NCBI GenBank assembly: GCA_025200525.1
Contig: CM045770.1
Span: forward strand, 121,931,429-121,995,428
Direction: 5' to 3'
Origin: Camellia lanceoleosa
Lineage: Eukaryota > Streptophyta > Magnoliopsida > Ericales > Theaceae
DNA length: 64,000 nucleotides
This document shows positions 36,561 to 46,023 of the stretch, in pieces. A model generated the notes under the pieces. It worked only from the letters and a program-made list of their open reading frames with translations. It had not been told where the DNA came from and did not search any database. The position numbers and the translations under genes were made by a program. Within the stretch, counting starts at the first letter, position 1; every line of letters begins with the position of its first letter.

Positions 36561-37507
36561 TATATACAAGTTGTATTTGATGATTTCTATCCCTATGATG
36601 GAGGGTTCACTCCACAATGGCTAAAAAAGTATGGGGAAACATATCAATAGTGAATAATTTGTCAATCATTTTATCATAGTGATTGCAAGACTAGGTAATA
36701 ATTTGTTGGTTTCTAGGTTATATGTGATATTTACATACTCTAATTGGAGTGAAAAGAGTACCAAACAAATTAATCAAATCTACTAATGGGACAAAGTGAC
36801 CCAAAACAACTTTTCAAGAAAGTTTGTCATAACGTACACTTTCAATTCAATGACTGAAGCTTGCAACAAATTATTGAAACCCAAAAGGATCTAGCTTTTC
36901 TCCAACCCAAAGTTATCAATCTACATCATTATGAATCAATTTAAAGACTTGCATTTAAACATTTTGCATTCAATGCTTTCATGACACAAATACAATTTTA
37001 ATTGGGTACAAACCAACCAGTTATTTAATACCAACACATTTATGACTATCACTATATGATATGCTAGATATACTCTATGTACTTTGCAATAAATAATAAT
37101 ATGTTCATAAATAGAATTTTAATTTAAAAGTTAAACAATATCACCAATGTATTAAAAAAAAAAAGTCATAATAGGTTTATCAAATTGGAAGAAAATGAAG
37201 ATATTTCATATTTTATCCTGAGAAATATAACTATAAACTGAGAAATATGATTTAGAGAAGGCACAAGACACCAATATTTTTTTCTTGCTTGGAAAATAAT
37301 ATCGATGAAAGACACTTTAATACACACTTTGTATTCAAAATGTTTAGAGACCTTATAATCACAATATTGAGCATTGTTACAATCATTATCATCAAAAGTC
37401 ATCCTCATGTTCATTAATTATGGCTATCTCCATCCTACTTGTACATATCACCACCATCATCATTGTTGTTATTAGTCTCTTCATTTTCTCCTCCTTCCTC
37501 ACCTACC
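36561..37507. other. AT-rich intergenic sequence
   Basis: I see no gene, LTR end or tandem repeat here. Confidence 0.5.
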
Positions 37508-37524
37508 TCATGCTGCAAGAAATA

Positions 37525-37688
37525 AAAAGGGTGTACCCAGTGCACAAAACTCCCACTTAAGTGGGGTTTGGGAAAGGGTTGATGTGCACAACCTTACCCC
37601 TGCAAGCAAAGAGGCTGTTTCCGCGACTCAAACCCGTGGCCACCAAGTCACCAAGAGGTAACTTTACCACTACGCTAGGTCTGCCTTT
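37525..37688 (-). mobile_element. Au SINE
   Basis: A tRNA-derived SINE of about 164 bp on the minus strand. The A-box region reads CCTAGCGTAGTGGTAAAG, the B-box region CACGGGTTTGAGTC, followed by GCGGAAACAGCCTCTT and the 3' end GTGCACTGGGTACACCC with a short T tail. These match the Au SINE family of flowering plants. It is flanked by a perfect 17-bp target duplication TCATGCTGCAAGAAATA at 37508-37524 and 37689-37705. Confidence 0.9.
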
Positions 37689-37705
37689 CATGCTGCAAGA
37701 AATAC

Positions 37706-38269
37706 AAATAAAAATAATAAAAAAAGGAAGTACAAATTTTTTTATAGACAAACTACTCATAGGAATGATTTAGAAAAATGAAATGCAAAGAATCTCACTT
37801 GTTGCTGCAGGTCCTGTTGCAATTGTTCTTCTTGTTGCTGCTACAACACAAGAATACAAATAAAAATTTAGACTAGTTTGATTGACAAACTAATATGCAA
37901 AAATTTAAAAAGAAAAAAAAAAGGAGAAAAAAATAACACCAGAACTCGCAAGCACTATTTGAGGCAGCATGGTGCATAAGAGTTACAACTACCATTTGGG
38001 GCAACATGGTTCGTAAGAGCCACGACTCACTATACTCTTATGATAGAAGATTTTCTATATACATGAAGTTGATTAATATGAATAGATGAAGGGAAACAAA
38101 AAAAACATAAAAGTGGATTTGGGCATAATTATTTTTTTTGAGAAAAATTATAAAGTTCTTAGTTCAAAAGAAAAACAACAACAAAATTCCAAAGGACCAA
38201 ACAAGAAAGCCTACTCCAATTACAAACAACAAATTATAAAATCCGCCAAAAAATCACATGTGGTCTGGG
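37706..38269. other. AT-rich intergenic sequence
   Basis: No gene seen. A short GTTGCTGCAGG..GTTGCTGCTAC stretch near 37801-37842 repeats the theme of the SINE target sequence. Confidence 0.4.
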
Positions 38270-38272
38270 AAA

Positions 38273-38601
38273 ACCACCAATCTACGATAGAATTATGGAG
38301 GTTTCTTGAATGTTTCTCAGTTTTTAGGATAAAAAAAATATAATAAAGGTAAAGTTCGGTTCAAAAAACGGGAGCTTCTAAATACACCCAATCACACGCA
38401 CACAACCACCAATCTACGATAGAATTATGGTGGTTTCTTGAATGTTTCTTAGTTTTTAGGATAAAAAGTATAATAAAGGAAAGTTTGGTTCCAAAAACGG
38501 GAGCTTCTAAATACACCCAATCATGCGCGCACAACTAGTGGCTTTGCTAAAGGAATTGGTTTGGGGCGTGGCCAAGGGAGGGGGTGTATTTAGAAGCTCC
38601 C
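38273..38601. repeat. tandem ~130-bp duplication ending in an inverted repeat
   Basis: A segment starting ACCACCAATCTACGATAGAA is present twice (38273 and 38405; period about 129-132). Each copy ends with GGGAGCTTCTAAATACACCC (38370-38389 and 38499-38518). The exact reverse complement of that 20-mer lies at 38582-38601, forming a ~103-bp foldback. No target duplication was recognised. Confidence 0.8.
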
Positions 38602-39227
38602 CTCTAACACATGGGAGATTAGTGGATTTACAGTTACAATTTCCAAGCAGCACATGAACTTCATACTTTATTTGGCATCTTCATTGGTGATAATTTTGGT
38701 TTTTCATCAAGCCCTTTCAATATATTATTTAGGATGAAATTTAAAAAGAACATGACCTATAAATAAGATAATGCTATGCACTCTCAATTTAAGTTTCTTA
38801 TACTCTATTTTTCTTTTCATCTCACAAGGGTTATGTAAGAGATTTGTGTCAGAAAGCATATAATTGTTCTCCAAAATTGATGAAAGTTAGAAATTTGTTA
38901 GACCAATATTGCTACCTTGACTAACATTCCTGATTAGTGGAGGAAATTTATTTCTACATCACTATTTTATATTTTTTCCTTTTGAAACCCTTGAATATAT
39001 TTAGATTTAAATAATATATATAAAAAAATTATGTTAATCATCCACTTTTACTAAAAAGTAGCAAGGTTTCAAGTGATCATTTTTATGAGTGTGAAATATG
39101 TGTCTGACACCTGTATCTAATTTAGACACTTGTATTCTCTAATTTTATATAATGTTTGAAGAGGAACAAGCTCATATTTGCTAGTAAAGAATATTTTTTT
39201 GTCTTTCACATGGTTGAGAGCTAAAAA

Positions 39228-39249
<22 letters not shown>
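38602..39249. other. AT-rich intergenic sequence
   Basis: No gene recognised. An (AT)n microsatellite is at 39231-39249. Confidence 0.5.
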
Positions 39250-39259
<10 letters not shown>

Positions 39260-40235
39260 TCTAAATATAACTTAATTTCACATATATTTTTAAATAATTT
39301 TAGAAAATTTATTCATAAATCTCTCTTCACCTACATATGTTCCACTTGGTACAAATTATTTTCTTATATTCCAATAAGTCCTATAAATGGCATAATTATC
39401 AAAATAATAATAACGTGAAGCGCGCATTAATGTTCACATTGTCAACGGGAATATTCATAGTGTCAAATTTATTTAATGTGAATGTTCACATCATAAGTTG
39501 CTAAGGGTTCACAATTAGATATATATATATTGATAAATAAGGGTTCAAAAAATATTTGTAAGGGTAAAGTTGTTCATAAAATACATTAAATACAAGAATT
39601 AGGATTTGATAGATCAAATGTCCAAAATAATAGTGCTTACTGGAACACAAGAACATCGTATGGACTAACTAGGATATAAATACTCGAAAGAGAATTTTCT
39701 AAGATTTAAGTTTAGAAAGTCTTTTACTTGGATAGGAATGTAAAATAGATACTATTATGAGTAATGCTACATGTACTTAAATTTTTACTAATAATTTTAT
39801 TAGAAATATACATGTCAACACATAATTAGATGTTTAAGTATCATTATTTTTTTAACAACCAATCACATTTAACTTCTTATATCGTATGAAAAATTATTAT
39901 ACTTTTATTATAAAGAACCAGACAAGTTCAATGCTTTTATAAGCTAGTAGATTTTAAAGTTTATACAGGAAAGTGTATTAGTTCATAAGTAAAAAGGAGA
40001 GTGTGAATTGTTGGGTACACTTCAAGTGTACTATGATTAATCATGAATTTAAATAATAATTTTAAGAGTCATGCTCACAAACAACATATTAAATAGTTCA
40101 AGAATTAACAGCCCTATACAATAAATCCAAAATTTTTGAATTTGTTATGGTTGTGTTTGAATCATAGATTTGAATAGGAATTTAAAAAGAAAAAAAGAAC
40201 GTGTGTAAAATGTAATTATATTTTATTAACATTTT
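39250..40235. repeat. ~1 kb direct repeat, left copy
   Basis: Collinear with about 48485-49560, including ATTCCAATAAGTCCTATA, GGGTTCAAAAAATATTTGTA, GTAAAGTTGTTCATAAAATA and AAGTTTATACAGGA. Its right end is the start of the LINE and coincides with the left half of a MITE-like foldback (from about 40145). Confidence 0.85.
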
Positions 40236-40480
40236 AGCCTGTCCTCTTCACCGAAACACTTAATTATCCCACCTCCCTCATCCAGGCCTTTGACCGTAGT
40301 TAAAGCCCTTCAATCCATTCCTGATACTGCCTTAACCAATGTCTTTGGTGAGTTATCCTTAGAACGGAAAGTTTGTTATGAAACGTGACCCGACTACCTT
40401 TCTGGAATTCAATCTCCCCTTAACCTTTTCTCCAACCCCAATCCATAACCCTGCAGCCTTGATTGCTCGCCATTCCCTTA

Positions 40481-40636
40481 TCCTGTGTTTGGTTGGGGGA
40501 TTTGGGGAGGGATTTGGAAAGAGAAAGGGAAAAGGTGTGTGAAACTATGTGAAATATAAGCATTTTATTCAAATTTCACCTACTTTTTTCATTTCCCTTT
40601 TCAAATCCCTCCCCAAATCCCCAACTAAACACAGCA
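40481..40636. mobile_element. Tourist-like MITE inside LINE 5' region
   Basis: A 156-bp foldback with ends TCCTGTGTTTGGTTGGGG and, as reverse complement of the right end, TGCTGTGTTTAGTTGGGG. The GATTTGGGGAGGGATTTG arms continue inward. Target duplication TTA on both sides (40478-40480 and 40637-40639). Confidence 0.7.
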
Positions 40637-40854
40637 TTAGGAAAGACAAAGCGGGTAAATCGCCAAAGGGGGGTCGGAAGACGCAATTGGAGCATGGGGC
40701 TCACTGACTTGTTTGATGTGGAGGTTCGTACTGATACTTCAGTGGGTGTGGAGGAGCTGGACTGTGTTTCTCAGGTACCGAGTACACTCCCAGTTGAAGA
40801 AGGTTGCTTTGATTCTATTAAGGCTCACGGTGGCCGTCAATAGCCACGACAGCA

Positions 40855-41500
40855 ATGCTAATCATCAACTGGAACTGTCAGGGGATTGGGCGACCTCTGA
40901 CAGTCCAAATCCTCTTGAGGGTTGTGCACAACCCATCGTCTTGGTGTGGTCTTTCTGATGGAAACAAAAAATAAGGTGGGTGTTTTGGAAAGGATTCGTC
41001 GACGTCTTCAATTTCCAAATTCTTGTTATGTTGATCCCGTTGAACCGGTGGCTTCGCTTTGTGGTGGCGGGGATGAGGTGGATATTGGCATCGTCAAGAG
41101 CGGATATTTTGCGTTGTGTCATTTCAATGCTTAATACCAAATGGCTAACAACATTCATTTATGCCACTCTACGTGCTTCTCAGCGAGAAGCTTTTTGGAA
41201 TTGCATTGGGCGTATTGCCGGGGAGAATCAATTACCTTGGCTTTATATAGGTGATTTTAATGATTATGGTTCGGTTTGGGAAAAACAAGGGGGTTCAGGA
41301 CCCAATTTATGGAGAATTGAAAATTTTCAGAAAGTGTTGCATGATTGTGCTTTCATGGACTTAGAATTCAAGGGCCCAGCTTTCACTTGGACTAACCAGC
41401 AAGACGGAGTTGATAATGTCAAGGAAAGGTTAGATCGATTTGGGCCACAAAGTGAGTTGGAGGAATTATTTCCTTATGCTCGTTATCCATGAGGCCTCGA
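40855..41500 (+). pseudogene. LINE endonuclease domain
   Basis: Begins MLIINWNCQGIGRPLTVQ at 40855, then VVFLMETKNKVGVLERIR, LPWLYIGDFNDYGSVWEK, LEFKGPAFTWTNQQDG and VKERLDRF. This is the apurinic endonuclease-like domain that nicks target DNA in L1 elements. Frameshifts occur near 40935 and 41140, and the C-terminal SDH motif is not recognisable. 41500-42330 is a badly eroded continuation. Confidence 0.8.
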
Positions 41501-42339
41501 TTAGATCGACCCTGTTCACTCATCTTACAAGTGTGCATCCCTCCAAAAAGAGTTCGAGGCTCTTCAAATTCAAATCCATGTGGATGACTTCACCTCACCG
41601 CAAGGAAGTAATCCAATCTAGATGGAGGATTGGGCATCGAGGTTCACCCATGTTTAGTCTGTACAAGAACTAAAGGCTTGCAAGGTCGGTTTGAAGGCCC
41701 GAGTGCGAAAGTGAATTTGGGAATAATAGGTCCGTAATTGCTTTTTGAAAGACCAACTAGTGAAGCTTCAAGTTGTGCTTCAAATCCAAGATGAACTTGG
41801 ATGTGCTTCAAAGAGAAGAAATGTTTTTACATCAATGCATTGGGTGCGTTGGCTTCAATGTGGGGATCATAATTCTATATTTTTCATGCTTCCATTACCC
41901 AGAGAAGACAGAGAAACCAAGTGATTCAAATTTCTTAATGAGAGTGACCAACGGTGACTTCGATGAGGATATTAATCGCATTTTCCGGATTATTTTTCTA
42001 AGCTATTCACCAAGAATAATCCAAGAAATCTAGATGAGGCTTTGATCTCGGTTGGGCAATTGGTAACGGCGGATATGAACTCCAAACTAACTAGGCGTGA
42101 TAGATCCCGAAATAAAGGTCGATTTTTGATTAGGGCCTTTGAAGGCCCCGTGACTGATGGGTATTCGTAAATTTTTATCGAATCTTGGGATGTGATTGAA
42201 AAAGAAGTCTGTTCATTGTTTGTAGTTTTTTATCAATGGCTATCTTCGAGAGAATGGAAACAAACCAACTTGGCTTTAACTCCTAAGATCCCGAATCCGT
42301 GAAGCTCACAATTCCGCCCGATTAGTACGTGTAATTTCA

Positions 42340-42920
42340 ATCAAAATTATCACCAAGATCTTGGCAAATAGATTGAAACCTATCCTCGAAGATTATCTCC
42401 GCGGCCAGTTGGCCTTTGTTCCTGGGAGGATGATTCAAGACAACGTTATTGTTGCCCACGAAGCTTTTCACCACCTGAAGCTCAAAAAGCGAGGCAACCG
42501 CTGCGTGATAGCAGTAAAGCTGGATTTTAACAAGGCATATGATAGGGTCCAATAGGATTTTCTACATGCAATATTGATCAAAATGGGGTATAGTCCAGTG
42601 TGGATTCAATGGGTCATGGAAGTTGTCACCACGGTATCTTTCTCAGTGTTTGCCAACGGAGTAATGAGGGCCTTCTTCATTCATACTAAGGGACTCCAAC
42701 AAGGGGATCCTCTGTTCCTTTACCTTTTTGTTCTTATTGTTGATGTCCTTTCTCTCGCTTTTTCAAGTGGAAATCGTGGAAACCATCTTGAGGGGTTAGT
42801 TCTGCGGCGGGGCTGCCCCACTTTATCACACCTTTTCTTTGCGGATGATGTCCTTCTATTTGCTCAAGTGAGTAGATGGGAATGCCAAGTGCTGCAATCT
42901 GTTTTGGAATACCAACTGTA
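42340..42920 (+). pseudogene. LINE reverse transcriptase, N-terminal part
   Basis: KIITKILANRLKPILEDYL, GQLAFVPGRMIQDN, VIAVKLDFNKAYDRVQ-stop, TKGLQQGDPLFLYLFVL and HLFFADDVLLFAQVS, with the catalytic FADD box intact. A TAG replaces the usual Trp after DRVQ. The domain is cut by the LTR retrotransposon starting at 42928 and resumes at 46276. Confidence 0.85.
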
Positions 42921-42927
42921 AAGCCTC

Positions 42928-43165
42928 TGTTGAATGTAACAATTTCTACCTACTCCACCTACAATTTCTACCTACTCCACATTAGTTAGTGCTCCATTAG
43001 TTAGTGCTATAATTAGTGCCCCATATAGTTAGTGATATAGTTAGTGATCCATTATGGTATAGTGCTCCATTATGGCTCCATTGTATCCCATTTCTCTCTA
43101 TAAAAGAGAGCTCTTGTAAGAACATTAGAAAACAATCAATAATATCAATACATTAATTTCTTGCA
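42928..43165 (+). mobile_element. 5' LTR of gene-carrying retrotransposon
   Basis: 238 bp, TGTTGAATG..TTTCTTGCA. TATA box CTCTATAAAAGAGAG lies near 43095-43109. Short TTAGTTAGTGC repeats lie in U3. Confidence 0.9.
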
Positions 43166-43178
43166 TGGTATCAGAGCT
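43166..43178 (+). promoter_or_regulatory. primer-binding site, initiator-Met type
   Basis: TGGTATCAGAGCT follows the LTR without spacer; a perfect match to the standard initiator tRNA-Met site. Confidence 0.9.
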
Positions 43179-43344
43179 ATAAGATTTAGGCCTATATTTT
43201 GTTTTCTCACCTAAGTTGACCGGCAACCTTGCCTTCAGCCATTTGCCTTAGGATTTTCTACACATACCTTCAATTCCCTGCATCTTCTAACTCTCCGCAA
43301 TTGGATTTGAGGGTTATGAAACGAGGCTTGAAATTTCTCTGATT

Positions 43345-43842
43345 TGGCCGAAGAGAACGATCTTATCAGTAGGCTAAACAGTTCACAGGTGTTTGAACAA
43401 GAGGAGGCTGTGATGTCACTGCGAAGGATCTCGAGAATCAGAGAAGACTCCAGGGTTCAACTCTGCTCTCCTCGATTGCTCTCAGCCCTCCGATCTCTCA
43501 TCCAGATACTCGACCCTTCAGGTGAACGCCGTAGCTGTTTTGGTGAACCTGTCCTTAAAGAATCAAAACAAGGTGAAGATCGTACGGTCGGGGATAGTCC
43601 CACCCTTGATCGACGTTCTGAAGAGGGGATTCCCTGAGGCGCGGGATCACGCCGCCGGTGCACTCTTCAGCCTAGCCCTTGATGATCAGAAGAAGACCGC
43701 CATCGGAGTGCTCGACGCGTTGCCACCGCTTCTCCACGCGCTCCGATCGGACTCAGAGCGAGCCAGGCAAGACTCGGCCCTGGCCTTGTACCACCTTACT
43801 CTGCCGCCGAAAATGGCTTCTTCGATGCCGATTATGACCTAA
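43345..43842 (+). pseudogene. captured fragment of U-box/ARM-repeat E3 ligase gene (PUB38-41-like)
   Basis: [39 protein letters not shown] and LLSALRSLI are followed, after a one-base shift near 43496, by [60 protein letters not shown] and [20 protein letters not shown]. These are consecutive ARM repeats typical of plant PUB38/39/40/41-like ubiquitin ligases. The U-box itself and the remaining repeats are absent, there is no intron, and the frame ends at [13 protein letters not shown]. Codons are much more GC-rich than the surrounding LINE. Captured host sequence, not a working ligase. Confidence 0.8.
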
Positions 43843-44050
43843 ACCAAGTCCTCATCCCAGCCCTTGACAAGATCATCAAGAATGCCTCAGAGATTTTCGA
43901 AGTCGCCTCGACGCGAGCTGCAGATCTGAGCTTCTCTGCATCGGACGTCGTCGCCCACTAGCACTGCCTTGGTCTGACCCGGCGTCGTGAAACATGACTT
44001 GGCTCGTTCGCCTCGCCGACTTGGTCTGCCTCACTCATCGTGCTTTGTCT
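43843..44050 (+). other. unidentified open segment in captured region
   Basis: In one plus-strand frame, [20 protein letters not shown] and ASEIFEVASTRAADLSFSAS read open for about 55 codons until TAG near 43960. Its GC content matches the neighbouring captured pieces. I do not recognise the source gene. Confidence 0.35.
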
Positions 44051-44248
44051 CTATTGTTGAGACTGAGAAAGAAGTCTAATGAGCTTCTCAACACTCTCGA
44101 GCCCCGAGGCTGCTTCTTGAACCACTGCGTTCTCTTCCACGTGAGACGTAAAGCTATCGTTTCTGTAACCCATCACGAGCTCGAAGCCTAAACTGTCGGA
44201 CAGGACAGAAGGGAATGGGAACAGTGGACCAACTTTCTCTTCATCCAA
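44051..44248 (-). pseudogene. captured WRKY group IId N-terminal fragment
   Basis: The minus-strand frame includes FELVMGYRNDSFTSHVEENA and VVQEAASGLESVEKLIRLLS, then QSQQ-stop. This is the conserved N-terminus of group IId WRKY factors (WRKY7/11/15/17 class), which normally starts with Met-Ala-Val before the acidic/hydrophobic residue that is Glu-Leu here. No WRKY domain, HARF motif or zinc finger follows. It is oriented opposite to the element and to the ARM fragment, so at least two separate capture events are implied. Confidence 0.65.
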
Positions 44249-44359
44249 CCATCCACCAACTTTCTTTTACCCACTCTTTTCTTTTATTTACATTAAACAT
44301 CACCAACTTGTTAGTCTGTCCACTTTCCTACACCGCACATGCTTTTCTATTATTATTAT

Positions 44360-44439
44360 TATTAAAAAAAAAAAAATCAGATTTGCACACCAACCTTATT
44401 TTATTCATGCCGGGGATCAAACCCGAACACCATTTTACA

Positions 44440-44471
<32 letters not shown>
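44360..44471. repeat. A-runs inside retrotransposon
   Basis: (TTA)n followed by A12 at 44363-44375, and A31 at 44441-44471. Between them GCCGGGGATCAAACCCGAAC resembles a reversed tRNA B-box. This could be a SINE or poly-A scar; I cannot decide. Confidence 0.5.
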
Positions 44472-44474
<3 letters not shown>

Positions 44475-44521
44475 AACAACAACAAAACAACCACAACCCA
44501 TAACCACCACAAAAACCGGCC

Positions 44522-45085
44522 TTACTTTTTCGCCTCTTCTGCCAGTCTCTTCTTCTTGCCTTTGTCTTGGGCGTCCCTTGCCGGTGCTGCCTCCGTGTTT
44601 CCCACGCCGCCGAGCACGTTCACTTCCCGTTGCTCCTCAACTGTAACACATGGAGGACCTCCAAATCTGAGCATCACGGTGGCCTTCCGCTTCAGTTCCT
44701 TGTTTTCTGCCCTCAGCACACATATCTCTGCTCGGGCATCCGTATACATGCTCTTGAGCAGAGCTAGTTGGGCTTTTACCTGCTGCACCTCATTTGTTCT
44801 ACTCTGAAGCCGGTGCAACAGGTTGTTAACCGCCGTCATTGTCTCAACACATGACTTCAAAGTATAATGATTGGCTTCAATATCAGATTGAGCAGCCATT
44901 TTCTGCTCAACTGACAACATTGGAAAGTTCAACGGCGCAAAACCAGGGGCGCTTGGTCCAGGGGCGCTTGGTTGAGGTTCAAAGGCTATATTCTGGGTTG
45001 TGGCCTCGTTGAGGTCGGGAAAGAGAGTGAGACCACGGGACGAAGAGGCTATGTTCTGGGTAACGGGGCTGGAAGAAGAAGCCAT
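44522..45085 (-). CDS. 187-aa coiled-coil protein of unknown function, antisense in retrotransposon
   Basis: A complete, uninterrupted frame from ATG (45085) to stop (44524-44522). The N-terminal ~60 residues are Ser/Pro-rich and contain [12 protein letters not shown], reminiscent of but not matching a DLNxxP EAR repression motif. Residues about 75-145 ([33 protein letters not shown]) look like an amphipathic coiled coil. The C-terminus is basic ([14 protein letters not shown]). A TATA-like box lies about 110 bases upstream and three minisatellites further upstream. It is the only intact ORF in the element and runs against its transcription. I do not recognise a family; it may be a captured host gene or an element-specific antisense gene. 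Confidence 0.55.
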   Translation of the reverse strand: MASSSSPVTQNIASSSRGLTLFPDLNEATTQNIAFEPQPSAPGPSAPGFAPLNFPMLSVEQKMAAQSDIEANHYTLKSCVETMTAVNNLLHRLQSRTNEVQQVKAQLALLKSMYTDARAEICVLRAENKELKRKATVMLRFGGPPCVTVEEQREVNVLGGVGNTEAAPARDAQDKGKKKRLAEEAKK

Positions 45086-45190
45086 TTTCCGAGCAACAGC
45101 GTGTTACAGAGTATCTCTCTCAGAAGTGTTACAGAGAGAACGAAGAGTTTTTTCAGCTGGTTTGTTATGCATCAGCGGCAGCCTCGCCTT

Positions 45191-45200
45191 GGTTTAAATA
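45191..45200 (-). promoter_or_regulatory. TATA-like box upstream of antisense ORF
   Basis: The minus strand reads GCCTATTTAAACC at 45203-45191, about 110 bases before the ATG at 45085, with a CT-rich stretch between. This is a plausible core promoter. Confidence 0.4.
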
Positions 45201-45250
45201 GGCAAGGCCGACACGCGTATCACGCGCCTCTCAACGCAAGACGACAAATC

Positions 45251-45350
45251 GGCGCGCCTTTTGATGGCTCGACTTTTGATGGCTGTCGGGCACGTCTTTT
45301 GATGGCACGCCTTTTGATGGCACGCCTTTTGATAAGATTGGGCACGCCTT
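45251..45350. repeat. ~15-bp minisatellite
   Basis: GGCACGCCTTTTGAT and variants (GGCGCGCCTTTTGAT, GGCTCGACTTTTGAT) occur six times. Confidence 0.8.
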
Positions 45351-45690
45351 TTATGGGTCCGACAAGACTCGGTAAACTGTCCCGACATTGATTCCGGTTA
45401 GCTTCTATATGGGTCCGACAAGACTCTGTAAACTGTCCCGACATTGATTCCGGTTAGCTTCTATATGGGTCCGACAAGACTCTGTAAACTGTCCCGACAT
45501 TGATTCCGGTTAGCTCCTATATGGGTCCGACAAGACTCGATAAACTGTCCCGACTTTGATTCCGGTTAGCTTCTATATGGGTCCGACAAGACTCTATAAA
45601 CTGTCCCGACTTTGATTCTGGTTAGCTCCTATATGGGTCCGATAAGACTCTGTAAACTGCTCCGACATTGCTTTCGGTTCTCTGCTACAA
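45351..45690. repeat. 56-bp tandem array, six units
   Basis: GGGTCCGACAAGACTC recurs at exact 56-base intervals (GACAAG anchors at 45361, 45417, 45473, 45529, 45585, 45641). Units are nearly identical, with an alternation between GCTTCTATAT and GCTCCTATAT. Confidence 0.95.
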
Positions 45691-45699
45691 CGGTTCGAC

Positions 45700-45930
45700 A
45701 CAGCCATATAGTGTCTTCTACATCGGTCCGACATGACCCCGTAAACTGTTTTCTACAACGGTCCGACATGACCCCGTAAACTGTTTTTTACATCGGTCCG
45801 ATATGACCCCATAAACTATCTTCTACAACGGTCCGACATGACCCCATAAACTGTCTTCTACCTTGGTCTGCCATAACCATACGGTCTTTTACAACGGTCT
45901 GACACGACCATACAGTGTCTCCTATCCACT
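45700..45930. repeat. 35-bp tandem array, about six units
   Basis: CGGTCCGACATGACCCCGTA repeats with 35-base spacing (GGTCCG anchors at 45725, 45760, 45795, 45830, 45865, then 45896). It shares the GGTCCGACA(A/T)GAC core with the adjacent 56-bp array, so one array probably derived from the other. Confidence 0.9.
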
Positions 45931-46011
45931 TTTATTTTATTTGTCAGATTATTTTTTCCTATTTTGTTACTCTCTCCAAACTCAAGTTGGTTAGTTCCTA
46001 ACCCCCTTGAG

Positions 46012-46023
46012 TTTTAGGGGGGC
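46012..46023 (+). promoter_or_regulatory. polypurine tract
   Basis: TTTTAGGGGGGC immediately before the 3' LTR. Confidence 0.8.

Noticed and set aside
43166..43178. tRNA gene fragment
   Set aside because: It is the retrotransposon primer site, complementary only to the 3' end of initiator tRNA-Met.
44405..44430. tRNA B-box-like GCCGGGGATCAAACCCGAAC (minus strand)
   Set aside because: No A box or tRNA fold; could be a SINE scar but cannot be supported.
44215..44646. 143-codon plus-strand ORF with poly-lysine
   Set aside because: It reads through A-runs and overlaps the intact minus-strand ORF; composition explains it.
45351..45930. CRISPR-like regular array
   Set aside because: Units are contiguous tandem repeats without unique spacers, in a plant retrotransposon.
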